Assembly: GCA_000787465.1 (NCBI GenBank)
Contig: JSYX01000355.1
Coordinates: 1-35,106, forward strand
DNA: 35,106 nt
From: Thermomucor indicae-seudaticae
Taxonomy: Eukaryota > Mucoromycota > Mucoromycetes > Mucorales > Lichtheimiaceae
Reading direction: 5' to 3'
Shown here: in pieces, positions 21,081-31,179 of the stretch
Numbering within the stretch: the first letter of the stretch is position 1
Layout of the letters: every line of letters begins with the position of its first letter
Made by a program: the position numbers and the translations under genes
Notes under the pieces: model-generated
Databases searched by the model: none
Told to the model about the DNA's origin: nothing
The model's input: the letters and a program-made list of their open reading frames with translations, nothing else

Positions 21081-22694
21081 TTAGTATTCGACTTCTTCCT
21101 CAATCTCGGAATCGCCAAGCGAGTCGGACCCGACTTCTTCGTAATCCTTCTCGAGCGCAGCCAGGTCTTCACGGGCCTCCGAGAACTCGCCTTCCTCCAT
21201 ACCCTCGCCGACGTACCAGTGCACAAACGCGCGCTTGGCATACATCAGGTCGAACTTGTGGTCCAAGCGAGCCCACGCCTCGGCAATCGCAGTCGTGTTG
21301 CTCAACATGCAGATAGCGCGCTGGACTTCTGCCAGGTCGCCGCCCGGAACAACCGTCGGCCGCTGGTGGTTGATACCGACCTTGAATCCCGTGGGACACC
21401 AGTCCACAAACTGGATCGTACGCTTGGTCTTGATGGTCGCAATCGCCGCATTCGTATCCTTCGGAACCACGTCACCGCGGTAAAGCAGGCAGCACGCCAT
21501 GTACTTGCCGTGACGAGGATCGCACTTGACCATCTGGTTGTTGGGCTCGAAGCATGAGGTCGTGATTTCAGGCACCGACATTTGCTCATGGTAAGCCTTT
21601 GCGGCAGAGATGATTGGCGCATAGGTCACAAGCGGGAAATGGATACGCGGATAAGGCACCAGGTTGGTCTGGAATTCGTTAAGGTCCACGTTCAGCGAAC
21701 CGTCGAATCGAAGCGAGGCCGTGATCGACGACACCACTTGGGCAATCAAACGGTTCAGGTTGACGTACGTAGGACGCTCAATGTCAAGGTTGCGCCGGCA
21801 AATGTCATAGATGGCTTCGTTGTCCACCATAAAGGCACAGTCAGAATGCTCCAGCGTGGTATGCGTAGTCAGAATCGAGTTGTACGGCTCGACGACCGCA
21901 GTCGAGACCTGTGGAGCCGGATACACCGAGAACTCCAGCTTGGACTTCTTGCCGTAGTCGACCGAGAGACGTTCCATCAACAGCGCACCAAACCCTGACC
22001 CGGTGCCGCCTCCAAAGGAGTGGAACACCAAGAAACCCTGCAGACCATGGCAGTTGTCCGCAAGCTTGCGGATTCTGTCCAGGACCGAGTCCACAAGCTC
22101 CTTGCCAACGGTATAGTGGCCACGAGCATAGTTGTTGGCGGCATCTTCCTTGCCCGTAATCAATTGCTCTATATAGAGTTAGCGCATCCCGCTTGCATGG
22201 TAGGAGTCTTTTTTTTACGCACCAGGATGGAACAGTTGACGGTAAGTGCCCGTACGCACCTCGTCTACGACGGTGGGCTCCAAGTCGGCAAACACCGTAC
22301 GAGGTACATGCTTCCCGGAACTTGTCTCGCTAAAGAACGTCTCGAACGAATGGTCCGTAAGGTCTTGTCCTTCGGGGATGCGTCCATCAGGCTGGATCCC
22401 GTGCTCCAGACAGTACTAAACCATAACAGTCAAAGTTAGTCCCGTCCATTTCACTGTCAGACAAGCACGTCCAAAACTTACAAGCTCCCAGCAAGCATTG
22501 CCAATCTGAATACCGGCCTATAGAGAACCAAACATACAAGAAATGCAGCCGTTTCATTTGCTTAGCTCTTCCGCTTCAACTTGGAAACACACAATGCGCT
22601 GAAGAAAAGTTGCTGTATACTTTCTATGGAAGGGAATACTGGAAGGCAAGAATTACTGTACCTGACCGACGTGGATGCTGATGATTTCTCTCAT
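21081..22694 (-). CDS. Alpha-tubulin
   Basis: Structural subunit of microtubules. Minus-strand exons: 22662-22694, 22482-22517, 22223-22415, 21081-22168; 449 aa, normal length. Visible motifs: [20 protein letters not shown] at the N-terminus, the GTP-binding loop GGGTGSG (about 142-148), and the catalytic-Glu segment [15 protein letters not shown] that triggers hydrolysis on beta-tubulin. The C-terminal tail is acidic and ends in tyrosine (EEEVEY), so a detyrosination cycle is chemically possible. Residue 40, the acetylated lysine of many alpha-tubulins, is glutamine here (EGQDLTDHS). Small first exons (33 and 36 nt) with a 144-nt first intron are common in fungal tubulin genes. Confidence 0.97.
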
Positions 22695-22787
22695 GATGTA
22701 TGTTTTGGTGGTGATTGAATGTTCAAGTTAGGGTGAACGTTAGAGAAAAGAAGAAGAAAAAGAAGATATGACAGCTGAGACACCGCG

Positions 22788-22795
22788 CTTTTATA
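22788..22795 (-). promoter_or_regulatory. Probable TATA box of alpha-tubulin
   Basis: TATAAAAG on the minus strand, about 95 bp upstream of the ATG at 22694. A purine-rich tract on the plus strand between them reads as a pyrimidine-rich leader in the gene's sense, a usual initiator context in fungi. Confidence 0.55.
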
Positions 22796-23011
22796 GCTTT
22801 CGCAAACCGGTGACGACATTCCAAATTTTCTGCAAGAGATCTTCCGTGTGATTTGCAGAAAAAAAAAGTTGGTGCCTCACGGGGCACACATGCAAAAGGA
22901 GGCAACGGGATCCTGGCCGTGACACAGGTTCATATGTTAAGTCGGAACCTTTATGATTGACACTACCTATGAAGCTTGGTACACGTATGATATGCTTTAC
23001 AATGAAAAAGT
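22796..23011. other. Short intergenic region with a small GC hairpin
   Basis: Upstream tubulin sequence and 3' flank of the transglycosylase gene. It contains GTGCC TCACG GGGCAC at 22872-22887, a compact hairpin that resembles the CCTCACGGGG hairpin near 3825. Confidence 0.45.
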
Positions 23012-24565
23012 CTATGCCATGAGGTCTACACCGACACTTCTGAGCGCATTCACAGCCCAGATTGGGTATTTGCTTTTATCGCCAAAGTATCCAGCAAAGA
23101 ACTGCTTGATCCATGCTGGAAATTCATCCCTCTGTATCGCTGCCTGCATCTTGCGCATAAGGCGGAGCTGAAATGCAACGTTATGAACAGAGACAAGATG
23201 GCATCCAACCGTGTCTCTTGTCGTCACTAGATGCACATACGATCTGGTATAGTTTTGGCAAGTCGGACAATCGCATCCCTCCTCAATCGGCCCAAAATCG
23301 TCTGCATATCTTCCAGATTTAAGATTCAAGATACCCTTCATCGTCAAAGCATTGCCAAACCGCTTTTTTTCCCGTCGGAAAATCAGCGTTTCTGTCTGTA
23401 AGGGATGTATATATAGCTATACACTTACCGCAGTCCGAGTAGGGTACACACAGTCAAACATGTCCACACCTAGCGCGACGCAGACCACGAGGTCTTCTGC
23501 ATAACTGTTACACAATGCGTCAATGACAGTCTGTCATCTTGTTTTCTCAGTTCAGCGCCTTACCCCACACCCATACAGTAGATAGGCTTATGTTTTGGTA
23601 ACAAGTCCGTACACAGAGTAACGCTGTTGATACCCTTATTAGTCTTGACCCAATTTCTTGCATTGTATATACTGCTTACATTTGCCAGAAAACGTCTTTC
23701 TCTTCGCCACCGCTGAGACCGCCAACGGCATATCCTGGCGTGTCCCGCTTGACCATTTCTTCTACGCACTTGCGACGCAACTCCTTATCCAAACCGCCTT
23801 GCACAATGGCAAATAAGTTCTGACGATCCGGGTTCTTGTGAGCAGCAATACATCGATCGAGCCACCGAATGGATCGCCACATGGCCTCTTCAACGCGCGG
23901 ACCGGTCGTCAAGGACGAAATGACATCATCCAGCTGCATAATGATATCGGCTCCAATCGAGTTTTGCAGATCGATCGAGTGCTCTGGCGTCAGCATCATT
24001 AAGGACCCGTCGTGTGGAGATGCAAACTGTACACCTTCCTATAGATCGATCTGTCAGACGATGACGAGTTTTATTATTATAGGTGGGCGCTGCTAACCTC
24101 TGTGATCTTGGCAAGCTTCAAGAGTGACACCATCTGGAACCCTCCACTGTCCTAGGCGTAAAAACCTCCCGTTAGTCTTAGTCTATATGGATATCACAAC
24201 AAAGTAAAGCGAGACGTGCTGTGAGCAAATTGCGATTCCACTTTTGAAACCGGTGTGCGCCACCAACAAGATCAAGTGTCTCTTGTCCGGGTTTCAAGCC
24301 CTACATCACACGCAATCAGTGAGCTCTCCCCTCAGGTTGGCAACACGCCAATCAGTAGGCCTACCAAATGGTACGTATTGTTCAACATGATCTGGCAGTT
24401 GAGATCTTCGAGCTGCTTCGGTGTTAGTCCCTTCAGCGTGCCTTGGGTACCGACAGGCATAAACACGGGTGTGTTCACCGGACCATGCGGAAGAGTCAAG
24501 ATCGACGCTCTCGCTTTAGTAGTAGAACATCGTGCAAGGATTTCGAATTTCAGGGCACTTTTCAT
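23012..24565 (-). CDS. QTRT1: Queuine tRNA-ribosyltransferase catalytic subunit
   Basis: Exchanges guanine for queuine at the wobble base of GUN-anticodon tRNAs, working with an accessory subunit. Minus-strand exons: 24365-24565, 24220-24300, 24098-24151, 23680-24038, 23564-23623, 23429-23504, 23012-23362; 393 aa, the usual size. Motifs: [17 protein letters not shown] near the N-terminus, catalytic DSGGFQMVS (Asp95), [36 protein letters not shown] with the nucleophile Asp, and the zinc site CDCPTC plus a downstream His. Six introns; five are GT-AG, but intron 2 (24152-24219) needs a GC donor to join LLT to DSGGF. The presence of this enzyme suggests the fungus salvages queuine, since eukaryotes do not make it. 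Confidence 0.93.
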
Positions 24566-25065
24566 TGACGCCGAAGGCAACGAATTAGTTCCTCAGAGAT
24601 CACCTATACTTTCTTCCCGACAAGCTGGTTCTGAATCTTTTTTTCCCACAATGCCAACCATTCAGATCGCTTACCAACGATGGTGCGTTTCCGCCGACCG
24701 CCCATAAACGAGGCTTACTCAGTATCACTGGATCGATTCGTTCCTACTTCGAGTCATAGGCATCAGTGGATCAGAGTAACCTGGAAGTCGTGCAAACAGC
24801 AAGACAGAGTAAAGGTTCCTCGATCAAGAGTTACCAAGTATGGTCTAGTCATTTCATAGAGGCTTTGAAGCATGCCAAAGCCAATAATGCGCGATTGTCA
24901 TGCGTGCCTTGATTAGCTTTTCTCGCTACATAATCTTCAGCGCCTCGCTGGTACCCTTGGGTTGCATCGGGCGTGTACCCTGAGCTGCAGAAAATGTACG
25001 AATATTACGGCAGCCTTTGCACCGTGTGGTACTGCTGCAAGTAAAAGTCATTGAGCTTAGTCTAA
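24566..25065. other. Upstream region of QTRT1, no gene recognised
   Basis: This 500-bp stretch should contain the QTRT1 promoter. No clear TATA box, RNA gene or conserved frame is seen. Confidence 0.5.
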
Positions 25066-25248
25066 TACAGTACCCGCGCGATATATCGATATTTGATAAA
25101 TCGATATTTTCGATATACATATCGACCTCTCCAATCACGGATTTCCTTTTTCGAGGCATATGTCCACTTGATATAACGATATTATTGATATAACGACCGA
25201 TTTTTTTTTTCGTCACGGGCCCTATCAATATATCGCGCGGGCACAGTA
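25066..25248. mobile_element. Short pogo/Tc1-mariner-like MITE with TA target-site duplication
   Basis: A 179-bp element (25068-25246) lies between two TA dinucleotides, the target duplication of Tc1/mariner transposons. The left end CAGTACCCGCGCGATATAT and the reverse complement of the right end CTGTGCCCGCGCGATATAT agree over about 24 bp with three mismatches (the match continues into CGATA/TGATA). The interior carries repeated GATATAACGATATT and GATATAACGA words, typical of the ends of pogo/Tigger-type elements as I know them. There is no transposase frame, so it would be non-autonomous and need an enzyme supplied elsewhere. Confidence 0.75.
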
Positions 25249-26050
25249 GACTGCTTCGCAACCAGAAGCAGCACAGTCTCAGCAAATATCTTCCAGGTCG
25301 CTGAATGCGACATATCTAGATAGAAATTGTCAAGTCTTTGCTTTCGGAATCGCACCTGTTGCTTCTGCAACTGTTGGACCTGCTGATACGTCCCTTATAC
25401 GACGCGAAATATTGTTTCGATGAGAACGGTTTTTTCCTGGGTTCAGTACTTGTGCTCCGAATAACAAGCAGGAAACCGCGATAACAAATTGGACATAGTA
25501 AATTCACGAGAAGGAAGGATAAAGTGAAAGAAGGACCCTGTTCCGTTTATTCCGGGTAGTGAGTTCCTCTTCAAACGATAACTAGAATCGAAGATGAATT
25601 GCTTAAAACAAATCGAGCTCCCAAGCTTAATTACAATTGGAACACTCAATAATGAGGATTAGACTACTTGAGACCCCTTCAGAGGTCAACCTTCACTTAC
25701 TATCTTGCTTCAAGACATGGCATCCAATGTAAACCTTCGGCACGTCAATGCTAATCAACCCGGGTGTCTTCTGTGAGCCAAGCCCGACTTTTAAAAAAAG
25801 TCCAGATAGACCAACCCGCTTATTGTTCGTTAGCTCAATTCAGATTTATGCGCTTTTTTTCAGGCGGAAAAAACTTCGTTACAAGCAAAAAAGGCGAGGT
25901 GCCAAAAAAAGAGAGTGGATCGTCACGTGTCTGCGTGCACAAGCACCATTTTTGTAACTCTGAGGGCGGAAACAACGTAATGGTCTCTCTTTTTTCTCTT
26001 TCCACCTCCTTTTCAGAAGATTGATTTCTAAGTGCCCCCCGTAAAACGCA
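25249..26050. other. Intergenic region upstream of VAP
   Basis: No gene is recognised in this 800-bp stretch between the MITE and the VAP start. Weak open frames on both strands (for example plus 25764-26024) contain K-rich and S-rich codons without family features. The right end should hold the VAP promoter. Confidence 0.5.
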
Positions 26051-27312
26051 ATGTCCGTCCATCTCGAGCCCGCGTCCCAGCTTACCTTTCGGAGTAAGGA
26101 TAGCCATGACAGGTTTGGCGACGAGCATGACTTAAGCCGTTTCTTTTGGGGGCAGGGCCACTGACGCAGGTCACCAAGGAGCTATTGCTGGTGACCAATC
26201 CGGGCAATGATCCTGTCATGTTCAAAGTCAAGACCACAGCTCCGAAGCAATACTGTGTGCGACCGAACGCAGGACGTGTTGAGCCGAACTCGCAGGTGGA
26301 AGTCCAAAGTAAAATAGGAGGATGCGTGCCAGTGATATAAACAGATAGATAACAAGCGCCCTTGTTTTTCTCTTACCTTTTAGTCATTCTGCAACCATTT
26401 AAAGAAGAGCCACCAGCCGACTTTAAGTGCAAGGACAAGTTTCTCGTGCAGACTGCTGTCATCAAACCAGGTTACGAAGCTTTGCCCGTGGCAGAAATGG
26501 TATACAACAAGAAGGTGATTGCCAGCAATTTGATATGACTTATCGTAAAAACCGTTAGTGGGCGCGTGTCGAAGCAGAGGACAAGGCGGGCATTTTCCAG
26601 CAAAAGATAAAGTGCGTTTATTTGCCACCAGAAGAAGATCCATATCTATCAAACTCCCAGCATGTGGAATCCGTGCATCCTCAGGCAACTCAGGTAAAAA
26701 GTGAAACATTAATGCGACAAAGGGCAGCTTACTTAATCAGCCATTTTGCAGCCTGTCCCACAGCCTGAGCGTGTTAATGAAACACTCGTGGCTGCACCCC
26801 CTGTAGCTCCACCAACAACGTTGCCGCCTCCTCCGCCTCTAGTCGCAGAGCCAGTCGAACCCGCTCCATCAAAGCCATCTTTGGAGACGCGTGTTGAACC
26901 AGCTGCATCTGTGCAAGAGCCCTCTGTGACTGAGGCACCGAAAGAGCGGTCTATGCCCAGCGTTGCACCTGAAACAACTACGACGATGACGGCAACAACA
27001 ACAACAACAACCACGACGGTGGCTCCTGAAAAGCCCGAGGAAGAGGATGCGGAGAATAAGCAGCTTCGAGAGGATCTACAGGCAGCGCGTCAATTGATAG
27101 AGAAGTTGCAATTTGAAGTGGCAAAGCTGCAGAAAGAGGTCGAGGCAGGCGCTAAACCAAAGCATAAACTGGCTCCAACAGTGCAGCCTCAAGATGCAGT
27201 TCACCAGCACTTGGCCATGTTGGAAAAGCCTCATCCAACAGAAGGATATCCTCCACATGTTGTCTTGGCGGTGGCATCCCTAGTATTCATCTTTACGTAC
27301 CTATTCTTTTAA
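26051..27312 (+). CDS. VAP/Scs2-type ER membrane protein with MSP domain
   Basis: Tail-anchored ER protein that binds FFAT-motif lipid-transfer proteins and builds membrane contact sites. Exons: 26051-26093, 26156-26308, 26384-26499, 26559-26693, 26752-27312; 335 aa. The MSP domain covers about residues 3-125: PLTQVTKELLLVTNPGND, the core FKVKTTAPKQYCVRPNAG and IILQPFKEEPPADFKCKDKF. A long P/V/E/T-rich spacer follows (about 150-250), with a run of threonines. Next come a coiled coil (about 255-285, REDLQAARQLIEKLQFEVAK) and a single C-terminal membrane segment VVLAVASLVFIFTYLFF reaching the last residue, as in other VAPs. It is convergent with MTU1. Confidence 0.93.
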
Positions 27313-27527
27313 GTATGAAAAACACTCTCCTTACAAGTTGCATCCTATCAAGCGTAAAAAGAGATTAATGCATTATTTACTCGAAGCACTATAAGGCAAT
27401 ATACTGGATATTATGATCAGTCCGAGCGACTTGGGATATTACAAAAAGGACGTGTGATTAAAAGAGATGTTTGCAACGACGGTATATTTACACATGGTAC
27501 ATGTTGTATAAAATGAAGAGGGTATAT

Positions 27528-28697
27528 CTACAGAATTGAGAATGTTTTATCAATGACTCCACCACCGAGACACCAGTCACCATCATAGACGACCACTTGC
27601 TGACCAGCAGCCATGGCACGTACAGGTTCCAGAAACCGAAGTTTGTAACCGTCTTGCGTTTTGGACAGGACTGCCTTTTTCGGTCGCATACGGTATCTCA
27701 CCTGAGCATCCACGAGTTTCTCTTGATGGGATTCGATGGGCGGGCTCCCCTGGATCCAGATCCAGTTGCGGGCGGTGCAGCCAGAGTGAAACAGGGCTGG
27801 ATGGTGCCAACCGGGCACACAGACGAGGGTGTTATCACTCAAGCGTTTGTCAGCGACGAACCATTTATCGGACCGATAAGCGATACCGGACGCCTGACCG
27901 ATGGTATAGGCGAAGAGGCCACGATGCTGGCCAATGACGGCTCCGTCTTGGAGGTTAATCGCCGGACCTGGCGGCAGATCAATGTACTCTGCCAGAAAGT
28001 CTGCGAAGCGCCGTCGCTTGCCGACAAAGCAGATGCCCATGCTCTCGGGCTTGCGGGCCACGTGGTGCAATCCCAGCTGATCCGCGATCGCCTTCACTTG
28101 ACGCTTGGATTCAAACTGGCCGAGCGGGAAAATCGTCCGTCTCAGCGCCTCTGCGCTGACCGTCGAGAGGTAGTACGATTGATCCTTGTCGCGATCCAGT
28201 CCGCGGAGCAAGCATCCGTCGTCGCTGCGCCGGCAGTAGTGGCCCGTCGCCAGCCACGCATCCAGAGGCACACGCTTCAACAGATGGCCAAACTTGATGT
28301 GTCGATTGCACGCAACGTCCGGATTCGGCGTCAGGCCCGCGGCATAATCATCCAGGGTCTGCTGGAACACATCGGTCCAGTACTCTTTCACGAAATCCAC
28401 CGATTCGCACGTTATCCCCAAATGCTCGCACACGCGCTGCACGTCTTCCCAGTCCTCGGTGCTCGTGCACACCCCGCGCTCATCGTAGGCATCCCAGTTG
28501 CGCATGTAGATCCCGTGCACGCTGTAGCCTTGCTGCTTGAGCAATGCAGCTGAAACACTCGAGTCGACGCCGCCCGACATGGCGACAATGACACGATCGC
28601 CCGGCCGGGGACCCGTATGGTAACATTGGCGGAGAAGTAGTGGTAGTAGTCGTCGTCCAGCAGCAGTAATAATAATATTGCTTTTACAGAACAACAT
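27528..28697 (-). CDS. SLM3: Mitochondrial tRNA-specific 2-thiouridylase (MTU1/SLM3)
   Basis: MnmA-family enzyme that thiolates the wobble uridine of mitochondrial tRNAs for Lys, Glu and Gln. A single exon of 389 aa from the ATG at 28697; the frame is open a little further upstream but only to a GTG. Residues 1-28 are hydrophobic and arginine-rich without acids, fitting an import sequence. The PP-loop SGGVDSS (41-47) binds ATP. Catalytic cysteines sit in NPDVACNRHIKF (Cys130) and SMGICFVGKR (Cys223). The C-terminal beta-barrel part ends with VRAMAAGQQVVVYDGDWCLG and GGVI. It is the only intronless gene among its neighbours and is more GC-rich than its flanks. Confidence 0.94.
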   Translation of the reverse strand: MLFCKSNIIITAAGRRLLPLLLRQCYHTGPRPGDRVIVAMSGGVDSSVSAALLKQQGYSVHGIYMRNWDAYDERGVCTSTEDWEDVQRVCEHLGITCESVDFVKEYWTDVFQQTLDDYAAGLTPNPDVACNRHIKFGHLLKRVPLDAWLATGHYCRRSDDGCLLRGLDRDKDQSYYLSTVSAEALRRTIFPLGQFESKRQVKAIADQLGLHHVARKPESMGICFVGKRRRFADFLAEYIDLPPGPAINLQDGAVIGQHRGLFAYTIGQASGIAYRSDKWFVADKRLSDNTLVCVPGWHHPALFHSGCTARNWIWIQGSPPIESHQEKLVDAQVRYRMRPKKAVLSKTQDGYKLRFLEPVRAMAAGQQVVVYDGDWCLGGGVIDKTFSIL

Positions 28698-29318
28698 CAA
28701 GGGGGGGCGGTTCGGTTCCACTCAGCCACCCAACACAAAGGGGGGATCGGTTGTTCAAAAAAAAAAAGAGGACTTGCTGCTAACTCGGGAACAGCCCAGC
28801 GAGAAAACTTTGTTATACGCACAACAATTAGAAGGATATCGAATACGGTTATATCGCTCGATCTCTCCGTAAACGTATCATACGGGGAGTGGTACCTACT
28901 TTATTGGCTGGTTGTACGTAATCCGGAACACAGCAGGCTGGGTTTTCCGGTTTCAGGACCCTTTCTTGTTTCGCTCATTGTGTTTTTGGATCTCGAGACA
29001 AGACATCCAAGTGTTGGTAACGAGAGAAAAGTTCCCTAAAGGCACATGGGACATCGTAGAGTTTTATGAGATCCCGGCGATGATCAAACAAGGTATTTTC
29101 CATTGTACCTGTGAAACAAACACCGAATTTTGAGGTTACCCATTAGCATTAATATAACCAGAAACGGATGCAGCGTGACTTGTAAGGCCTAATTGGCTCT
29201 CGGTTAGCGAAGGCCGATCTTGGGATTGACAGGAAAAAAAAATGTCTGATGACAGAATGGGAAAAGGCCCGCCAGGAAGGAAAAATCGTAAAGTTTCAAA
29301 TCTTGTTGCATGCCGTCG
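28698..29318. other. Divergent intergenic region between MTU1 and the HAL4-like kinase
   Basis: It holds both promoters. G-rich words AGGGGGGGCGGTTCGGTTC (about 28699) and AGGGGGGATCGGTTGTTC (about 28739) are near-duplicates close to the MTU1 start. No RNA gene or conserved frame is seen. Confidence 0.5.
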
Positions 29319-29327
29319 TATATAAAG
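29319..29327 (+). promoter_or_regulatory. Probable TATA box of the HAL4-like kinase
   Basis: TATATAAAG lies about 70 bp before the ATG at 29395, followed by a long CT-rich tract (about 29338-29375) that looks like an initiator region. This is the clearest core promoter in the window. Confidence 0.65.
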
Positions 29328-29394
29328 GATAACCCGCCTTCTTCTTTTTCTTTCTCTTTCCTTTATCTCTCTTCTTATAATTTAATTAACTTTA

Positions 29395-31008
29395 ATGATG
29401 CCCTTTCGACACGGCCTTGCCACGCCAGAGCGATCTGTTCCCTCTAGTCCGACGCTTTCGCCTGCCGTTGTATCACATACGACTGCGACCACACGCCATC
29501 TACACTCGAACGACGACGTTCTGACGGTGGATATCAGCGAGCTCACCCGATTGCTACAGAAAGCAGCCTCTTCTCGATCAACACGGGCTTTCCACATGTC
29601 TAAACCGCCATCACCCGCTGCCTCTGCTACCTCATCCACTTCTTCTTCAGCTTCTACTTGTAATACCGCCCCATCCACTACCTACCCGTCCTCCCAATTG
29701 GCTCCCCAATTCGTATTCAGAAAGCCAGAATACAACCAGGAATACCATCGGACACATTTTCACCGGCCTGCGTTGGAGCGAAAAGATGCGTTCCTGGGCT
29801 GGTACGATCTGCGTCGATTCTTTGCGCCCACTGAACCCAACAACAACAACAGCAATGATACCTTTGGAAACCAGTTCCGCCAAGACATCGAGGGGCGATA
29901 CGGCAAATGGGGTAAGCAAAAAAAAAAAGCCGCGCGTCATTTTGAGGCATATTTGCCAATAGGGCCCAATTTTAATCATCCTCATGAATAATAATATGTA
30001 GGCCGGTACATTGGCAAAGGAGCCGGAGGATCTGTTCGACTCATCCAGCGAGCGAGTGACCAAAAGACATTTGCCGTCAAGCAGTTCCGGAAACGGCTTC
30101 CGCACGAAACCGAAAAGGACTATATCAAGAAGGTGACCAACGAATTCTGCATTGGTTCGGCACTTCATCACCCGAACGTGATTGAGACCCTGGACCTGAT
30201 CCAGGAAGACTGCCATTTTTACGAAATCATGGAATACTGCCCCAACGATCTGTTTAACGTGGTCATGAGCGGTATGATGTCCCGCGAGGAAATCGCTTGC
30301 TGCTGGCGGCAGCTCCTTGAGGGCCTCGATTACCTGCACAGCATGGGTATCGCCCATCGCGACCTCAAGCTCGATAACCTCGTCCTCGATCGTATGGGCA
30401 TGCTCAAGATCATTGACTTTGGCTGCTCGTGCGTCTTCAAGTACCCCTTTGACAAGAACATCGTACAGTCTAAAGGTGACTCGACATGTCACTCCTGTGT
30501 GTGTGATATCTTGTTATTTACAAGTATGTTTTATACAGGCATCTATGGTTCAGATCCTTATATCGCACCAGAACAGTACACACAGCCAACCTACGACCCT
30601 CGCCAATCCGATGTCTGGTCATGCGCCATCATCTTTATCTGTATGACCATTCGACGGTTTCCATGGCGTGTGCCGCGCTCCTTCGATCCCTCCTTTCGCG
30701 CCTTCGCAACCAACCACAACCAGCAACAGTTCAAACTCCTGAAACTCTTGCCGCGCGAATCAAGACCCATTCTGTCGCAGATGCTCGAGCTCGATCCGCA
30801 GCGCCGTGCAACCCTCAAGACCGTCTTGGCAGACAGCTGGGTCGCAAACATTGACGTCTGCACCGTTCAGGAACCAGGCGCCCATCACGTCCACCACGTT
30901 CACCAGGACTCCATCTCCATCGACCGTGGTAATCTGGTTGCCATGACTTCAGAGCCACCTGGTGTCGTCGCAGAAAAAGAAAAACGAAGACGTCAACAAC
31001 TCTCTTGA
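29395..31008 (+). CDS. HAL4/SAT4-family serine/threonine protein kinase
   Basis: Related to fungal HAL4/HAL5-type kinases, which in yeast stabilise plasma-membrane potassium and nutrient transporters. Exons: 29395-29911, 30002-30475, 30539-31008; 486 aa. The N-terminal 165 residues are S/T/P-rich and look regulatory. The kinase domain is about 173-425: [10 protein letters not shown], lysine 199 in [16 protein letters not shown] with HRD at 291-293, [12 protein letters not shown] (311-322), then [20 protein letters not shown] and the KLDN catalytic loop fit the HAL/NPR group well. Intron 2 (30476-30538) falls inside the activation segment and could be read through in frame. Two ATGs are adjacent (29395 and 29398). 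An AATAAA follows the stop near 31119. Confidence 0.92.
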
Positions 31009-31179
31009 TAAAGCTAATACCGTCTGCGTCTGGATATACCCTTGTACCATAATTATTTAATCTGTACACTTGTCCATTTTGATACAAACCAGCTCGCATT
31101 CTCACCCCAAAAGAAAGGAATAAAATACAATGGGATGTTGTCTTAATAACTTTTCGTTTCTTTTTTCCTTTTTCTTTCC

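Noticed and set aside
27597..28553. 318-codon open frame on the plus strand
   Set aside because: It is the exact antisense of the GC-rich MTU1 gene, whose catalytic motifs are all on the minus strand.
29647..30492. 281-codon open frame on the minus strand
   Set aside because: Antisense of the HAL4-like kinase; no family features, and it runs across a real intron.
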